A DNA stretch of 12,528 bases from DATMXS01 sp050260275 (GCA_050260275.1 JBLNBX010000122.1:1-12528); one strand, 5' to 3'; counted from the stretch's first letter, positions 1 through 7,487 are shown. A program made the numbers and translations. The notes: a model not told the origin generated them from the sequence alone.

Positions 1-1
1 G

Positions 2-550
2 CCGAATGAAGAGGTCTATCTGGTGAACGAGCGCGGCGAGCGGCTGCCTCCGGGCTCGACCGGCGAGCTTGTGGTCCGCGGCTCAAACGTGATGAAGGGC
101 TACTGGGAGCTGCCGGAAGAAACAGACCGCGTGCTGAAGCCGGGTCCATTGCCGGGAGAGAAGGTTCTCTATACAGGCGACCTGTTCCGCATGGACGAGG
201 AAGGCTATCTCTATTTCATCGCGCGAAAGGACGACATCATCAAGTCGCGCGGCGAGAAGGTGAGCCCGCGCGAGGTGGAAGACGCCCTGCACGCGATTCC
301 GGGCGTGGCGGAGGCCGCGGTGGTGGGCGTTCCAGACCCCGTTCTCGGCCAGGCAATCAAGGCATTCGTGCGAACGCGCGAGGACGCCACGCTTGCGCCC
401 CAGGACATCATCCGCGAGTGCGCCGCGCGGCTCGAAGATTTCATGGTGCCCAAGTTCGTGGAGATCAGGGCCTCGCTTCCAAAAAGCGCCAACGGAAAGA
501 TCGACAGGAGGGCGCTCGCGGCCGAAGCCGCTGCCGCGCTCGCATCGTGA
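2..550 (+). CDS. AMP-forming acyl-CoA ligase, C-terminal part (5' partial)
   Basis: C-terminal 182 residues of an ANL-superfamily acyl-CoA synthetase/ligase, which activates a carboxylic acid with ATP and passes it to CoA or a carrier-protein thiol. The frame is open from base 2, so the gene starts before the window. Family motifs appear in order, numbering from base 2: GELVVRG with MKGYW, then YTGD (residues 57-60, adenine/ribose-binding Asp), then the hinge and A8 region ARKDDIIKSRGEKVSPREVE (74-93), and near the end NGKIDRR (164-170), whose Lys166 is the catalytic lysine of the adenylation half-reaction. The catalytic parts visible look intact. XrtA-type EPS loci commonly carry such a ligase with a partner acyl carrier protein, and an ACP gene lies at 10416-10688, so the product may be loaded on that ACP (inference). 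The acyl substrate cannot be read from this fragment. Confidence 0.93.
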   Translation, partial: PNEEVYLVNERGERLPPGSTGELVVRGSNVMKGYWELPEETDRVLKPGPLPGEKVLYTGDLFRMDEEGYLYFIARKDDIIKSRGEKVSPREVEDALHAIPGVAEAAVVGVPDPVLGQAIKAFVRTREDATLAPQDIIRECAARLEDFMVPKFVEIRASLPKSANGKIDRRALAAEAAAALAS

Positions 551-716
551 AACTCGCCAACGTCCGGGACTGCCACGCCGAGGCGCAGCAGGATTTTACG
601 AACGACCACCGGCCACGGTTCGTGTTCGGCAAGAGAGGTACGCTCGTGCTTTCATTTCTGGCGCGAGGCCTGGCTTCGCCGCGCAACGGAACCGGCATGC
701 GATACGGGAGGATGCG
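551..716. other. intergenic gap, largest in the window
   Basis: These 166 bases separate the acyl-CoA ligase from the first GNAT gene; every other junction in the window is under 40 bases or overlapping. Frames that stay open here are Arg-rich and resemble no protein. I see no convincing -35/-10 pair and no terminator with a U-tract. A weak inverted repeat, ACGAAC at 598-603 with GTTCGT at 618-623, has only six pairs around a 14-base loop. By position this is the most likely place for a promoter or transcript boundary, but the sequence does not show one clearly. Confidence 0.5.
706..711 (+). promoter_or_regulatory. Shine-Dalgarno site for the first GNAT gene
   Basis: GGGAGG lies 5 bases before the ATG at 717. 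It decides the start, because the reading frame is open much further upstream and overlaps the ligase gene, yet that upstream part has no protein-like composition. Confidence 0.75.
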
Positions 717-1898
717 ATGGCGGCTAGCTCCGCCAGGCCAGTGAGCGCCGTTCAATCCCGCGCGGGATTCGAGAAGTTTGAGAAGATCGAGGTCCGCGCT
801 GCCGAGGGCGGCGTCGAGGCGATCGGCGCGGTGGAAGACGAGTGGCGCAGACTCGCGGATACCGGCGCCGGCCGCTTGCTGTTCTGCCGGCCGGAGTGGA
901 CGCGGGCATACCTCGAGGCCTTCGCGCCGAAGCGGCACATCCTTCTTCTGACGGCCCACGGCGGCAACGGTCTATTGGCCGTTCTGCCGCTGGCGAAGGA
1001 GTGGGCGCGGTACCGGGGCGTCCCCGTGCCGATGCTGCGGGCGCCGATGAACACACATTCGTTCTGGCACGATATCGCGCGGGCGCGGGGTCCTGAAGGC
1101 GCCCGCGCGGTGGCTGCTCTCTGGGAGTACATCGAAGCGATGCGCGGCTGGTTCATGGTGGAACTGCCGTACGTGACGGAGGGCACGGGCGGCCTGTTGC
1201 TGGCCGAGGCCGCCCGTAAGCGCGGATTTGAGGCTTATACGGGCAGGACTTACGACAGCCCGTACATTCCGTTGTCGGGCAGAGCCGCGGCCGATGGAGA
1301 ATGGCCGTGCGAAGTGGGGCGGCACCTCAGGCACGAACTGCGCCGCTGGGAACGAGGACTCGGTAGCGCCGGACCGGTGGAGCTCGATTGCGTCGAGGAC
1401 GCCGATCCGGACGCGCTCGGGCAACTGTTCGAACTGGAACAGTCCGGCTGGAAGGGCAAAGCCGGAACCGCCATGGCGAGCGGCAGCGATACGCTTCAGT
1501 TCTACAGGAGCATGGCGGCGGCTGCGGCAGAGTCGCGGTACCTGGCGCTCTACAGGCTGCGATGCGGCGGACGTCCGATTGCGGCCTTGATGGCGCTTAT
1601 CTACCGCGGCGTCTGCTACGCGGCGAAGATAGCCTACGACGAAAGCTTTCGGCAGTATGCTCCCGGCCATCTGTTGATCTCTTCCGTCGTCAGGGACTGC
1701 TCGGCCCGCGGCTGCCGCGAGCTCAACTTCCTCGGACACTCGCAGCTATGGAAGGAGCGCTGGACAAAGGCGTCGCGCCGCGTGGATGCCGTGCGCATCA
1801 TCCGCCGCGGCCCGCTCGGCAAAGCTTTCTGCCTCGCGAGGCGGCTCAAACGGAGGTTCGATGGCCCGGGGTCGCGAACTCTCATCTCCGTGCGGTAA
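717..1898 (+). CDS. FemAB/BioF2-like GNAT-fold acyltransferase 1
   Basis: 393-residue cytoplasmic protein of the GNAT_6 (acetyltransf_6, 'CelD/BcsL-like') group. FemAB-type relatives transfer aminoacyl or acyl groups to amino sugars or peptidoglycan precursors. The N-terminal half has the usual first GNAT-like domain (WRRLAD, then FCRPEWTRAYLEAF). The C-terminal domain carries the family landmarks: ELEQSGWKG (239-247), LALYRLRCGGRPIAALMAL, YAPGHLLISSVV (314-325; the PG-x-LL turn is the most conserved feature) and NFLGHSQLWKERWT (from 337), equivalent to the DFxxGxxxYK segment. The ATG is chosen because a good Shine-Dalgarno site precedes it and homology begins just after it. The end overlaps the next gene by 38 bases if that gene starts at 1861. 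A role in decorating the EPS repeat unit follows from context only; donor and acceptor are unknown. XrtA loci typically hold a FemAB-family member. Confidence 0.86.
   Translation: MAASSARPVSAVQSRAGFEKFEKIEVRAAEGGVEAIGAVEDEWRRLADTGAGRLLFCRPEWTRAYLEAFAPKRHILLLTAHGGNGLLAVLPLAKEWARYRGVPVPMLRAPMNTHSFWHDIARARGPEGARAVAALWEYIEAMRGWFMVELPYVTEGTGGLLLAEAARKRGFEAYTGRTYDSPYIPLSGRAAADGEWPCEVGRHLRHELRRWERGLGSAGPVELDCVEDADPDALGQLFELEQSGWKGKAGTAMASGSDTLQFYRSMAAAAAESRYLALYRLRCGGRPIAALMALIYRGVCYAAKIAYDESFRQYAPGHLLISSVVRDCSARGCRELNFLGHSQLWKERWTKASRRVDAVRIIRRGPLGKAFCLARRLKRRFDGPGSRTLISVR
1852..1856 (+). promoter_or_regulatory. Shine-Dalgarno candidate for GNAT 2 start at 1861
   Basis: GGAGG stands 4 bases before ATG 1861, inside the end of the preceding gene. 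It competes with a second, stronger candidate at 1923-1931. Confidence 0.45.
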
Positions 1899-3087
1899 GT
1901 GCGATTCGTCGCCAGGCGGCCCAGAGGGAGGCCTGGCAGTGCCGGCAGTGTCTGATTGCACGCGGGTAGATGCGTTCTCCGTCGCCGGATGGAACGAAGC
2001 AGCGCCCGTGTGGCGGAGTCTTGCGGGCAAATCTCCCCATGCGTCGTTCTTCCTGAGTAACGAATGGGCGGACTGCTGGGTGGCGACGTTCGGAAAGCTG
2101 CTCAAGCCGGAATTCCTGGTGTTCGAGGACAACGGCAAGCCGGCCGGCATCTGCGCACTGGTGCATCGGACGATCACCTGCGGCCCTATTCCCGTCCGGC
2201 GAGTGTACCTCAACCTGGATGGCGAGGACGAAGCCGACGAGACTGTGCTCGAGTACAACTCCATCCTGTGCCTGCCGGGTTACGAGGCCGCCGCCGCGGA
2301 CGCGCTCGCGCGCGTGCTGCTCACAAGGCGCGGATGGGACGAGTTCGCGGCCCGCCGGCTGGCCCCCGGACCTGTGGAGCGGGCGCTGCGGCAATCATTC
2401 GCAGCCCTTGAGATTGAAACCAACGCCGTGCCGGCGCCATTCGTGGACCTCGAGCGGCTCCGGCGCAGCGGTGAATCGTTCGAGAGCACGCTCGGCGGCG
2501 GGACGCGCAGGCAACTGCGCCAGAGCGTGCGCGAGTATTCGCGCTTGGGTGAACTGCGGCTGGAGGCGGCATCGACGCTGTCGAGGGCCATGGACTTTTT
2601 CGACGAGTTGACGTGCCTGCATCAGAAGAGCTGGATCGCTCGCGGACAGCCCGGCGCTTTCGCGTCTGCGCGTTTTACGGCGTTTCACCGGGCCCTGATC
2701 GGCCGCACGTTCGCGGCCGGCTCCGTCGCCCTTTTGCGCGTAACAGCAGGCAGCCGGACCATCGGCATCCTCTACTGCCTGATCCGATCCGGCGTGGTGC
2801 ATTACTACCAGTCGGGCTACACGGTACCGGACAACAACCGCCTGAGTCCCGGACTCGTCACGCTGGCGCAGTCGATCACGTATTGCCTCGAACGGCGGGA
2901 CGTGGCCCGTTTCGACTTCATGGCCGGTAACAGCCGCTACAAGCAGTCGCTGTCGACAGATTCCGGAAGCGTTGTGTCGCTGATCGTGCGGCGCCCAACG
3001 ATCCGGCGGCTTCTCGTGGATGTCCTAAAGCACGCCAGGGCAACGGCGAGGAATGGCAGGAAGCGCGTGGCCCTGCACGCGCGGTAA
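1861..3087 (+). CDS. FemAB/BioF2-like GNAT-fold acyltransferase 2
   Basis: 408 residues from ATG 1861, same family as the preceding gene, so the two form a tandem pair. The N-terminal domain contains FFLSNEWADCWVATFGK and a segment ending in the acidic DGEDEADE loop. The C-terminal GNAT_6 domain shows ELTCLHQKSW, VALLRVTAGSRTIGILYCLI, HYYQSGY, LSPGLVTLAQSI (328-339) and FDFMAGNSRYKQSL (351-364), close to the family consensus DFxxGxxxYK. This copy keeps the YK that the first copy replaces with LWKERW. The start is ambiguous. GTG 1939, preceded by a strong AGAGGGAGG at 1923-1931, would give 382 residues and remove a Gly/Ser/Pro-rich leader that looks unconserved. The function is inferred: cytoplasmic N- or O-acylation (or aminoacylation) of a sugar intermediate of the polysaccharide. 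Confidence 0.86.
   Translation: MARGRELSSPCGKCDSSPGGPEGGLAVPAVSDCTRVDAFSVAGWNEAAPVWRSLAGKSPHASFFLSNEWADCWVATFGKLLKPEFLVFEDNGKPAGICALVHRTITCGPIPVRRVYLNLDGEDEADETVLEYNSILCLPGYEAAAADALARVLLTRRGWDEFAARRLAPGPVERALRQSFAALEIETNAVPAPFVDLERLRRSGESFESTLGGGTRRQLRQSVREYSRLGELRLEAASTLSRAMDFFDELTCLHQKSWIARGQPGAFASARFTAFHRALIGRTFAAGSVALLRVTAGSRTIGILYCLIRSGVVHYYQSGYTVPDNNRLSPGLVTLAQSITYCLERRDVARFDFMAGNSRYKQSLSTDSGSVVSLIVRRPTIRRLLVDVLKHARATARNGRKRVALHAR
1923..1931 (+). promoter_or_regulatory. alternative Shine-Dalgarno for GNAT 2 (GTG 1939)
   Basis: AGAGGGAGG lies 7 bases before an in-frame GTG at 1939. Strength and spacing are better than at the upstream ATG, so this may be the true start; the intergenic distance would then be 40 bases. 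Confidence 0.45.
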
Positions 3088-3123
3088 GGCGAGCAGGCTG
3101 GCATTCCCCGGCCAGAGGATCTC

Positions 3124-4140
3124 GTGATAGACGGCCTGATCACGCGCGGCCTCGTTGCGGCGGTAGCGGACGCGTGCGGAGTCTCGGCTGCGGCGAGAAC
3201 GTTGCTGAGAAGGCCGGCCTTGCTGGTATTGACGTATCACCGGATAGGATGCGCGGCCGAGTGCGAATACGACGCGGGAGTCTACTCGGCCGACACCAAC
3301 GGCTTCTACGAACAGATCGAACACCTCCGGCGGCATTATCCCGTGCTGACTCTCGACGAGGCGCTGGTCGCGTTGAAGCGGCCGGGCGGCCTGAGAAGGC
3401 CAGCGGTGCTGCTCACGTTCGACGACGGCTACCGGGACAACTACTCGATCGCATTTCCGCTGCTGAAGTCGATGGGTTTGCAGGCGACGTTTTTCCTGTC
3501 TACGTGCCTCGTCGGCACGAACACGCTGGCCTGGTGGGATCAGGTGGCATACACCGTGCGGCACGCGCGGCGGCCCCGCTTCAAGGTGGCAGAGGGCATG
3601 CAGGAGATCGATCTGACGCGGATGGATGTCACTCAGGCGGTTGGGCGCATACTTCGCTGGTTCAAGTCCGACGGGCCGGCCCAGCCGGCCGCGCTCGTCG
3701 CCGACGTGGCCGCCGCCTGTGACGGGCCAGTCCGGCAGTGCGCGCCGGATCGCCAGTTCGTCTCCTGGGAGGAGGCTGGGGAGATGCTCGAAGGCGGCAT
3801 GGCCCTCGGCTCACATACGCACTCGCATCGTTTGCTCGGCCGGCTCACGCCCGAGGAGCAGATGGAAGAGGTGGTTAACTCGCGTAACGTCTTCCGCCAG
3901 CGGCTGGGCATCGTGCCGCGGGTGATGGCGCTTCCCTGCGGCAGCAGTTCCCTGGAGACGCCCTCAATACTGGCGCGCGCCGGATATGAAGCCGCGTTTT
4001 CGACCCGCTGCGGCGTGAATCTGCCCGAGGCCTGGGATTTCTACTCGCTCCGCCGGATACCAGTTGACCGGAGCACGTCGCTTCCGCTTTTCCGTCTGCG
4101 CGTCGCGCTGGCACTCGGACTTCACAGCAAAGCCATCTAG
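3124..4140 (+). CDS. polysaccharide deacetylase (NodB-like, CE4)
   Basis: 338-residue polysaccharide deacetylase, a metal-dependent enzyme that removes N- or O-acetyl groups from sugar polymers or lipid-linked precursors. The NodB fold opens with LVLTYHRI (about 34-41). Catalytic motif 1 is TFDDGYRDN (98-106), with Asp100 as general base and Asp101 as metal ligand. Motif 2 is SHTHSH (230-235), with His231 and His235 as the other ligands. The later motif, usually FRPPYG or FAYPYG, reads ALPCGSSS here, a modest deviation. A segment rich in WW/VRH between the motifs (about 138-150) is common in EPS-locus deacetylases. No signal peptide is evident, so it may act in the cytoplasm or be membrane-associated. 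The GTG start has AGAGGAT at 3114-3120 five to six bases upstream. It lies 36 bases after the GNAT pair and 19 before the NadE-like gene, consistent with one transcript. Confidence 0.94.
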   Translation: MIDGLITRGLVAAVADACGVSAAARTLLRRPALLVLTYHRIGCAAECEYDAGVYSADTNGFYEQIEHLRRHYPVLTLDEALVALKRPGGLRRPAVLLTFDDGYRDNYSIAFPLLKSMGLQATFFLSTCLVGTNTLAWWDQVAYTVRHARRPRFKVAEGMQEIDLTRMDVTQAVGRILRWFKSDGPAQPAALVADVAAACDGPVRQCAPDRQFVSWEEAGEMLEGGMALGSHTHSHRLLGRLTPEEQMEEVVNSRNVFRQRLGIVPRVMALPCGSSSLETPSILARAGYEAAFSTRCGVNLPEAWDFYSLRRIPVDRSTSLPLFRLRVALALGLHSKAI

Positions 4141-4159
4141 CACTTTTGGAGATCGATAC

Positions 4160-5149
4160 ATGAATACTCAAGCCGCGCTCTCGCCCGGCGTTCTGCAGTT
4201 GGACGCCGCGGCGGAGATCGCTCGCATAGCGGAGATGATCCGCGTTCAGACCCTGACCACGCTGAGGCGCAAAGGAGTTGTGGTAGCAATTTCCGGCGGC
4301 ATCGATAGCAGCGTCGTCGCCGCGATTTCGGCGCTCGCGCTTGGCCCCGAACGCGTGCTCGGTCTGCTCTTGCCCGAGGCGGATTCCTCCCCCGACAGCA
4401 CACGGCTCGGGCGAGCTCTCGCTGAATCGCTGGGCATACGCACCTGCATAGAGGACATCAGCCCCGTGCTCGAAGCAGCCGGGTGCTACCGCAGGCGCGA
4501 CGCGGCCATACGCAAGCTCCTGCCCGAGTACGGCGAGGGCTGGAAATGCAAGATCGTCCTGCCGAACCTGCTGGAGGGCAAGCAATACTCGCTGTTTTCG
4601 GTTGTGGTGCGGTCGCCCGACGGGCGCACCTTGAAGGCGCGCCTCGACGCCGAGGCGTACTTCGCCATCGTCGCCGCAACGAGCTTCAAACAGCGCACGC
4701 GCAAGATGATGGAGTACTACTACGCGGACCTGATGAACTACGCCGTCGCGGGGACGCCCAACCGGCTCGAGTACGACCAGGGGTTTTTCGTCAAGAACGG
4801 CGACGGCGCCGCGGACCTCAAGCCCATCGCGCACCTGTACAAGACGCAGGTGTACCAGTTGGCGGAGCATCTGCGCATACCGGCGGAGATCGTGAATCGC
4901 CCTCCGACGACCGACACATATCCGCTCGATCAGTCGCAGGAGGAGTTCTACTTCGCCGTGCCCTATCAGGCGATGGACCTCTGCCTGTTCGGCAAGAATA
5001 ACGGCGTCCCGGCAGAGCACGTTGCGCCCGCGGCGAACCTGACCGTGGAGCAGGTGGAACGTGTCTACGGCTTGATCGACTCCAAGCGAGCCGCCGCGCG
5101 CTACCTGCACGCGCCTCCACTCATGCTGGAGCCCCAGGCAGCAGCCTGA
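4160..5149 (+). CDS. NadE-like ATP pyrophosphatase (NAD synthase family), probable amide-forming enzyme
   Basis: 329 residues. N-type ATP-pyrophosphatase fold: the P-loop ISGGIDSS is at 44-51. The C-terminal half follows NH3-dependent NAD synthase (NadE), with GFFVKNGDGAADLKPI, the LYKTQVYQLAEHL segment and PTTDTYPLDQSQEEF in the place of the NadE PTADL...QSDE region. Family enzymes adenylate a carboxylate and displace AMP with ammonia to make an amide. It differs from housekeeping NadE: it is longer than the usual about 270 residues, has an extra central stretch (YSLFSVVV through TSFKQRTRKMMEYYY), reads GTPN where NadE usually has GTD/GTS, and lacks the C-terminal HK pair (it reads YLHAPP). 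No glutaminase domain is attached, so ammonia would be free or supplied by a partner. Start: ATG with GGAG at 4148-4151. It sits between a deacetylase and a glycosyltransferase, suggesting amidation of a sugar acid or acyl decoration (inference). A true second NAD synthase is the alternative. Confidence 0.85.
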   Translation: MNTQAALSPGVLQLDAAAEIARIAEMIRVQTLTTLRRKGVVVAISGGIDSSVVAAISALALGPERVLGLLLPEADSSPDSTRLGRALAESLGIRTCIEDISPVLEAAGCYRRRDAAIRKLLPEYGEGWKCKIVLPNLLEGKQYSLFSVVVRSPDGRTLKARLDAEAYFAIVAATSFKQRTRKMMEYYYADLMNYAVAGTPNRLEYDQGFFVKNGDGAADLKPIAHLYKTQVYQLAEHLRIPAEIVNRPPTTDTYPLDQSQEEFYFAVPYQAMDLCLFGKNNGVPAEHVAPAANLTVEQVERVYGLIDSKRAAARYLHAPPLMLEPQAAA

Positions 5150-5165
5150 GCTGGAACCCGCGCGC

Positions 5166-6398
5166 ATGCGTGTCCTTCACGTTTTGCAATACTCGCTCCC
5201 GACGACGATGGGCTATGCCATCCGCGCCGATGGCCTGCTCCGCGCCAGTCTGCATCACGGGTGCGAGGTGGCCGCAGTAACCGGCGCGGCGCTGCCGGGC
5301 GAGCGGCCCGAGCGCGAGGAGATTAACGGCATCCAGTACTTCCGCACGCCGCCTCTGCTTGTCAAACTGCCGCCGGCGGTTCGCGAGGCATGGCTGAGCC
5401 GCGCGCTCAAAACCCGGACACTGGCCGTGGCCAGGGAATTCCGTCCCGGCATCATCCACGTCCATTCGCCCGCCTATAACGGCCTCGCGGCGCTCGCGGT
5501 GGCCCGCCGCTTGCGCGTGCCGGTTGTCTACGAAATGCGCGCGTTGTGGGAAGACGCCGCGGCCGACCGGCGCGGGCTGGGCCCGCGCTCGGTGATGCTC
5601 CGCCTGGCGCGCGCCATTGAGACGCGCGTGCTGCGCCGCGCCGGCGCGGTGATCACGATATGCGAAGGGCTCAGGCGCGAGGTGATCTCGCGCGGCGTTC
5701 CCGCAGACAAAGTGTTCGTAGTTCCCAATGGCGTCCATACCGGCCAGTTCGAGCCGTCGCCGCCGGATGCGGACCTCGCCAACTCGCTTGGGCTGAGGAC
5801 TGGACCGGTTTTCGGCTTCATCGGATCGCTGTTCAACTTCGAAGGTGTCGAGGACCTGCTCGATGCCGCGCCTTTGGTGCTCGCGCGATGCCCCGACGCG
5901 AACTTCCTCATCGTTGGCGGCGGCGAGCGGTCAGAGCAGGTAGCCGCGCGCGTCCGCGCGCTGGCGTCGCGGAACATCACCTACGTTCCGGCTGTCCCGC
6001 ACTCCGAGGTGCGCCGCTACTATTCCGTTATCGACTGCCTGGTCTACCCCCGCCGAAGCCTCCGGCTGACCGAACTGGTAACGCCGCTCAAACCTCTCGA
6101 AGCGATGGCGCTCGGGAAAGCCGTGGTTGCGACAGACATTGGCGGCCATCGTGAGCTCATCGACAACGGCGTCACTGGCATCTTGTACGAGGCGGGGTCG
6201 CGCGCGGCCCTCGCAAACGCCCTGGTCGCGATGGCTTCTAACGCCGGCCTCCGCGCCCGGCTCGGAGAGTACGCCAGGCAACACGTCCTCGCTCACCGCG
6301 ACTGGAAATCAGTGGTACAGCCGCAGTTCGAAGCATACCGGGCCGTTCTCGGCCTGAGGTCCGGCGCGACGCGCGCCGCGATTGGGGGAGGCGAGTGA
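5166..6398 (+). CDS. GT4 glycosyltransferase, XrtA/PEP-CTERM-associated type
   Basis: 410-residue GT-B fold retaining glycosyltransferase that transfers a sugar from a nucleotide donor onto the growing lipid-linked EPS unit at the cytoplasmic membrane face. The N-terminal acceptor domain starts with MRVLHVLQYSLPTTMGYAIR and contains HVHSPAYNGLAAL and VYEMRALWEDAAADRR (121-136). The latter matches my memory of the exosortase-A-associated glycosyltransferase family. The donor domain has VFVVPNGV, FGFIGSL, FLIVGGGE and the sugar-nucleotide site TELVTPLKPLEAMALG (from 302; Glu303 and Glu312), followed by VVATDIGGHRELI. Length is normal for the family. The ATG is 16 bases after the previous stop, with only a weak GGAA upstream, so translation may partly depend on readthrough of ribosomes from the preceding gene. 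The sugar specificity cannot be predicted. This gene is the best marker linking the locus to XrtA-type EPS systems. Confidence 0.94.
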   Translation: MRVLHVLQYSLPTTMGYAIRADGLLRASLHHGCEVAAVTGAALPGERPEREEINGIQYFRTPPLLVKLPPAVREAWLSRALKTRTLAVAREFRPGIIHVHSPAYNGLAALAVARRLRVPVVYEMRALWEDAAADRRGLGPRSVMLRLARAIETRVLRRAGAVITICEGLRREVISRGVPADKVFVVPNGVHTGQFEPSPPDADLANSLGLRTGPVFGFIGSLFNFEGVEDLLDAAPLVLARCPDANFLIVGGGERSEQVAARVRALASRNITYVPAVPHSEVRRYYSVIDCLVYPRRSLRLTELVTPLKPLEAMALGKAVVATDIGGHRELIDNGVTGILYEAGSRAALANALVAMASNAGLRARLGEYARQHVLAHRDWKSVVQPQFEAYRAVLGLRSGATRAAIGGGE

Positions 6399-6425
6399 GC
6401 CACGGCTTGCCGCTTTGTTTGACAG

Positions 6426-7487
6426 ATGCGCCTGGCACGTAATGCGCAGATCTGGTTTCCGGGCTACGCACGCACCAGCTTGAGGGCCTTTCGGGCTCCG
6501 CTGCCGGAGCGCATATGGGTCGCCATCGCCGATCATTTCGAGCCGCTGTGGAACGGCGCGGACGAGCGCACCGGAGCTGAACGCGTGCGGGCGTGGACGC
6601 GCGCCTGGCCCGGAATCGCATCGGGGTTCCTTGACTCGTCGGGCCGGCGGCCACGATACACGTTCTTCTACGCCCAGGAGCAGTACAGGCCGGCTCTCGT
6701 AGAGCCTCTCGCCGCGATGGCGGAAAGCGGAATCGCAGACGTCGAAGTTCACCTGCACCACGATGGCGAAGGCGAGCAGGATTTTGTGGACCGCATCAGC
6801 TCATTCACCGAAACACTTCATTCGCGGCATGGCCTCCTCAGGCGCGAAGGCGGACGGCTCGCGTTCGCTTTCATTCACGGGGACTGGGCGCTCGACAACT
6901 CCGGCCGCGACGGGCGGCACTGCGGCCTCAATAACGAGATCGATCTGCTTGTCCGCCTGGGCTGCTATGCGGACTTCACGATGCCCTCGGCTCCAGACGT
7001 GAGCCAGGCAAGGCTCGTAAACACGATCTACTGGGCGGTGGACGACCCGCTACAGCCGAAGTCGCACGATACGGGCGTGCCCGTGACTCCCGGAAGCGTC
7101 AAGCCGCCGGGAGCGCTACTGATGATTCCCGGCCCCCTCGGGATTCGCTGGCGCGGATGGCTGGATGGCGACCACTGGCATCCGCGCCTGGAGACAGGCG
7201 AACTCGCGTCGTACGATCTGCCGGCCCCGGGACGAGTCCGCGTCTGGCGCGATACAGCGCCCCGGATCGGCGGCGACATGTTTCTGAAACTGTTCACGCA
7301 TGGTGCGCCCGAACGGAACGCGAACGCGCTGCTTTCGGGCGGTCTCGCGCGGGCTTTCGAACTGCTGCTGAATGCCGCGTCAGCAGCCGGCCAGCGGATA
7401 TATTTCGTATCCGCCTGGGAGATGAAAAACGCGGTCGAGAACGCGCGCGCGCATCAGACCTCGCGCCCGGCGCTGAAGGCGGGCTGA
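6426..7487 (+). CDS. conserved EPS-locus protein of unknown function, possibly deacetylase/hydrolase-like
   Basis: 353 residues with no signal peptide or membrane segment. I do not recognise a characterised family, although proteins with these signatures recur as 'hypothetical' in EPS loci. Polar and acidic/His clusters typical of a metal-dependent or glycoside-active barrel stand out: ADHFEPLW (35-42), VEVHLHHDGEG (106-116), FIHGDWALDNS (149-159), CYADFTMPSAP (about 180-190), KSHDTG (212-217) and FLKLFTHG (286-293). Regularly spaced His/Asp motifs at strand ends are what a distant polysaccharide deacetylase or glycosidase (beta/alpha) barrel would show; that is inference. The start is the earliest possible ATG, because an in-frame TGA lies just before it at 6420-6422. 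It has no clear Shine-Dalgarno. The gene sits 27 bases after the glycosyltransferase and 6 bases before the Wzy-like gene, so it is almost certainly co-transcribed with polysaccharide assembly genes. Confidence 0.85.
   Translation: MRLARNAQIWFPGYARTSLRAFRAPLPERIWVAIADHFEPLWNGADERTGAERVRAWTRAWPGIASGFLDSSGRRPRYTFFYAQEQYRPALVEPLAAMAESGIADVEVHLHHDGEGEQDFVDRISSFTETLHSRHGLLRREGGRLAFAFIHGDWALDNSGRDGRHCGLNNEIDLLVRLGCYADFTMPSAPDVSQARLVNTIYWAVDDPLQPKSHDTGVPVTPGSVKPPGALLMIPGPLGIRWRGWLDGDHWHPRLETGELASYDLPAPGRVRVWRDTAPRIGGDMFLKLFTHGAPERNANALLSGGLARAFELLLNAASAAGQRIYFVSAWEMKNAVENARAHQTSRPALKAG

Noticed and set aside
598..623. Inverted repeat ACGAAC/GTTCGT in the intergenic gap, considered as a terminator or operator.
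   Set aside because: Only six base pairs around a 14-base loop, and no U-rich tract follows. This is expected by chance in such a sequence.
418..744. Small open frame covering the gap between the ligase and the first GNAT gene.
   Set aside because: Most of it overlaps the ligase, its composition is basic and repetitive, and no ribosome site or homology is apparent.
3875..5167. Open frame of about 430 codons on the - strand opposite the deacetylase end and the NadE-like gene.
   Set aside because: The + strand proteins there have clear family motifs. The antisense product is Arg/Gly/Val-rich with no recognisable motif, as expected for the mirror of GC-rich codons.
6419..6424. Perfect TTGACA hexamer just before the ATG at 6426, a possible -35 box.
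   Set aside because: No acceptable -10 element lies 15-19 bases downstream (the best is TAATGC at 6440). A promoter here would start transcription inside the gene, whose first residues look genuine.
7442..7452. Short alternating CG run near the end of the unknown protein gene.
   Set aside because: It encodes ordinary Ala/Arg codons in frame and reflects GC-rich codon use rather than a repeat element.
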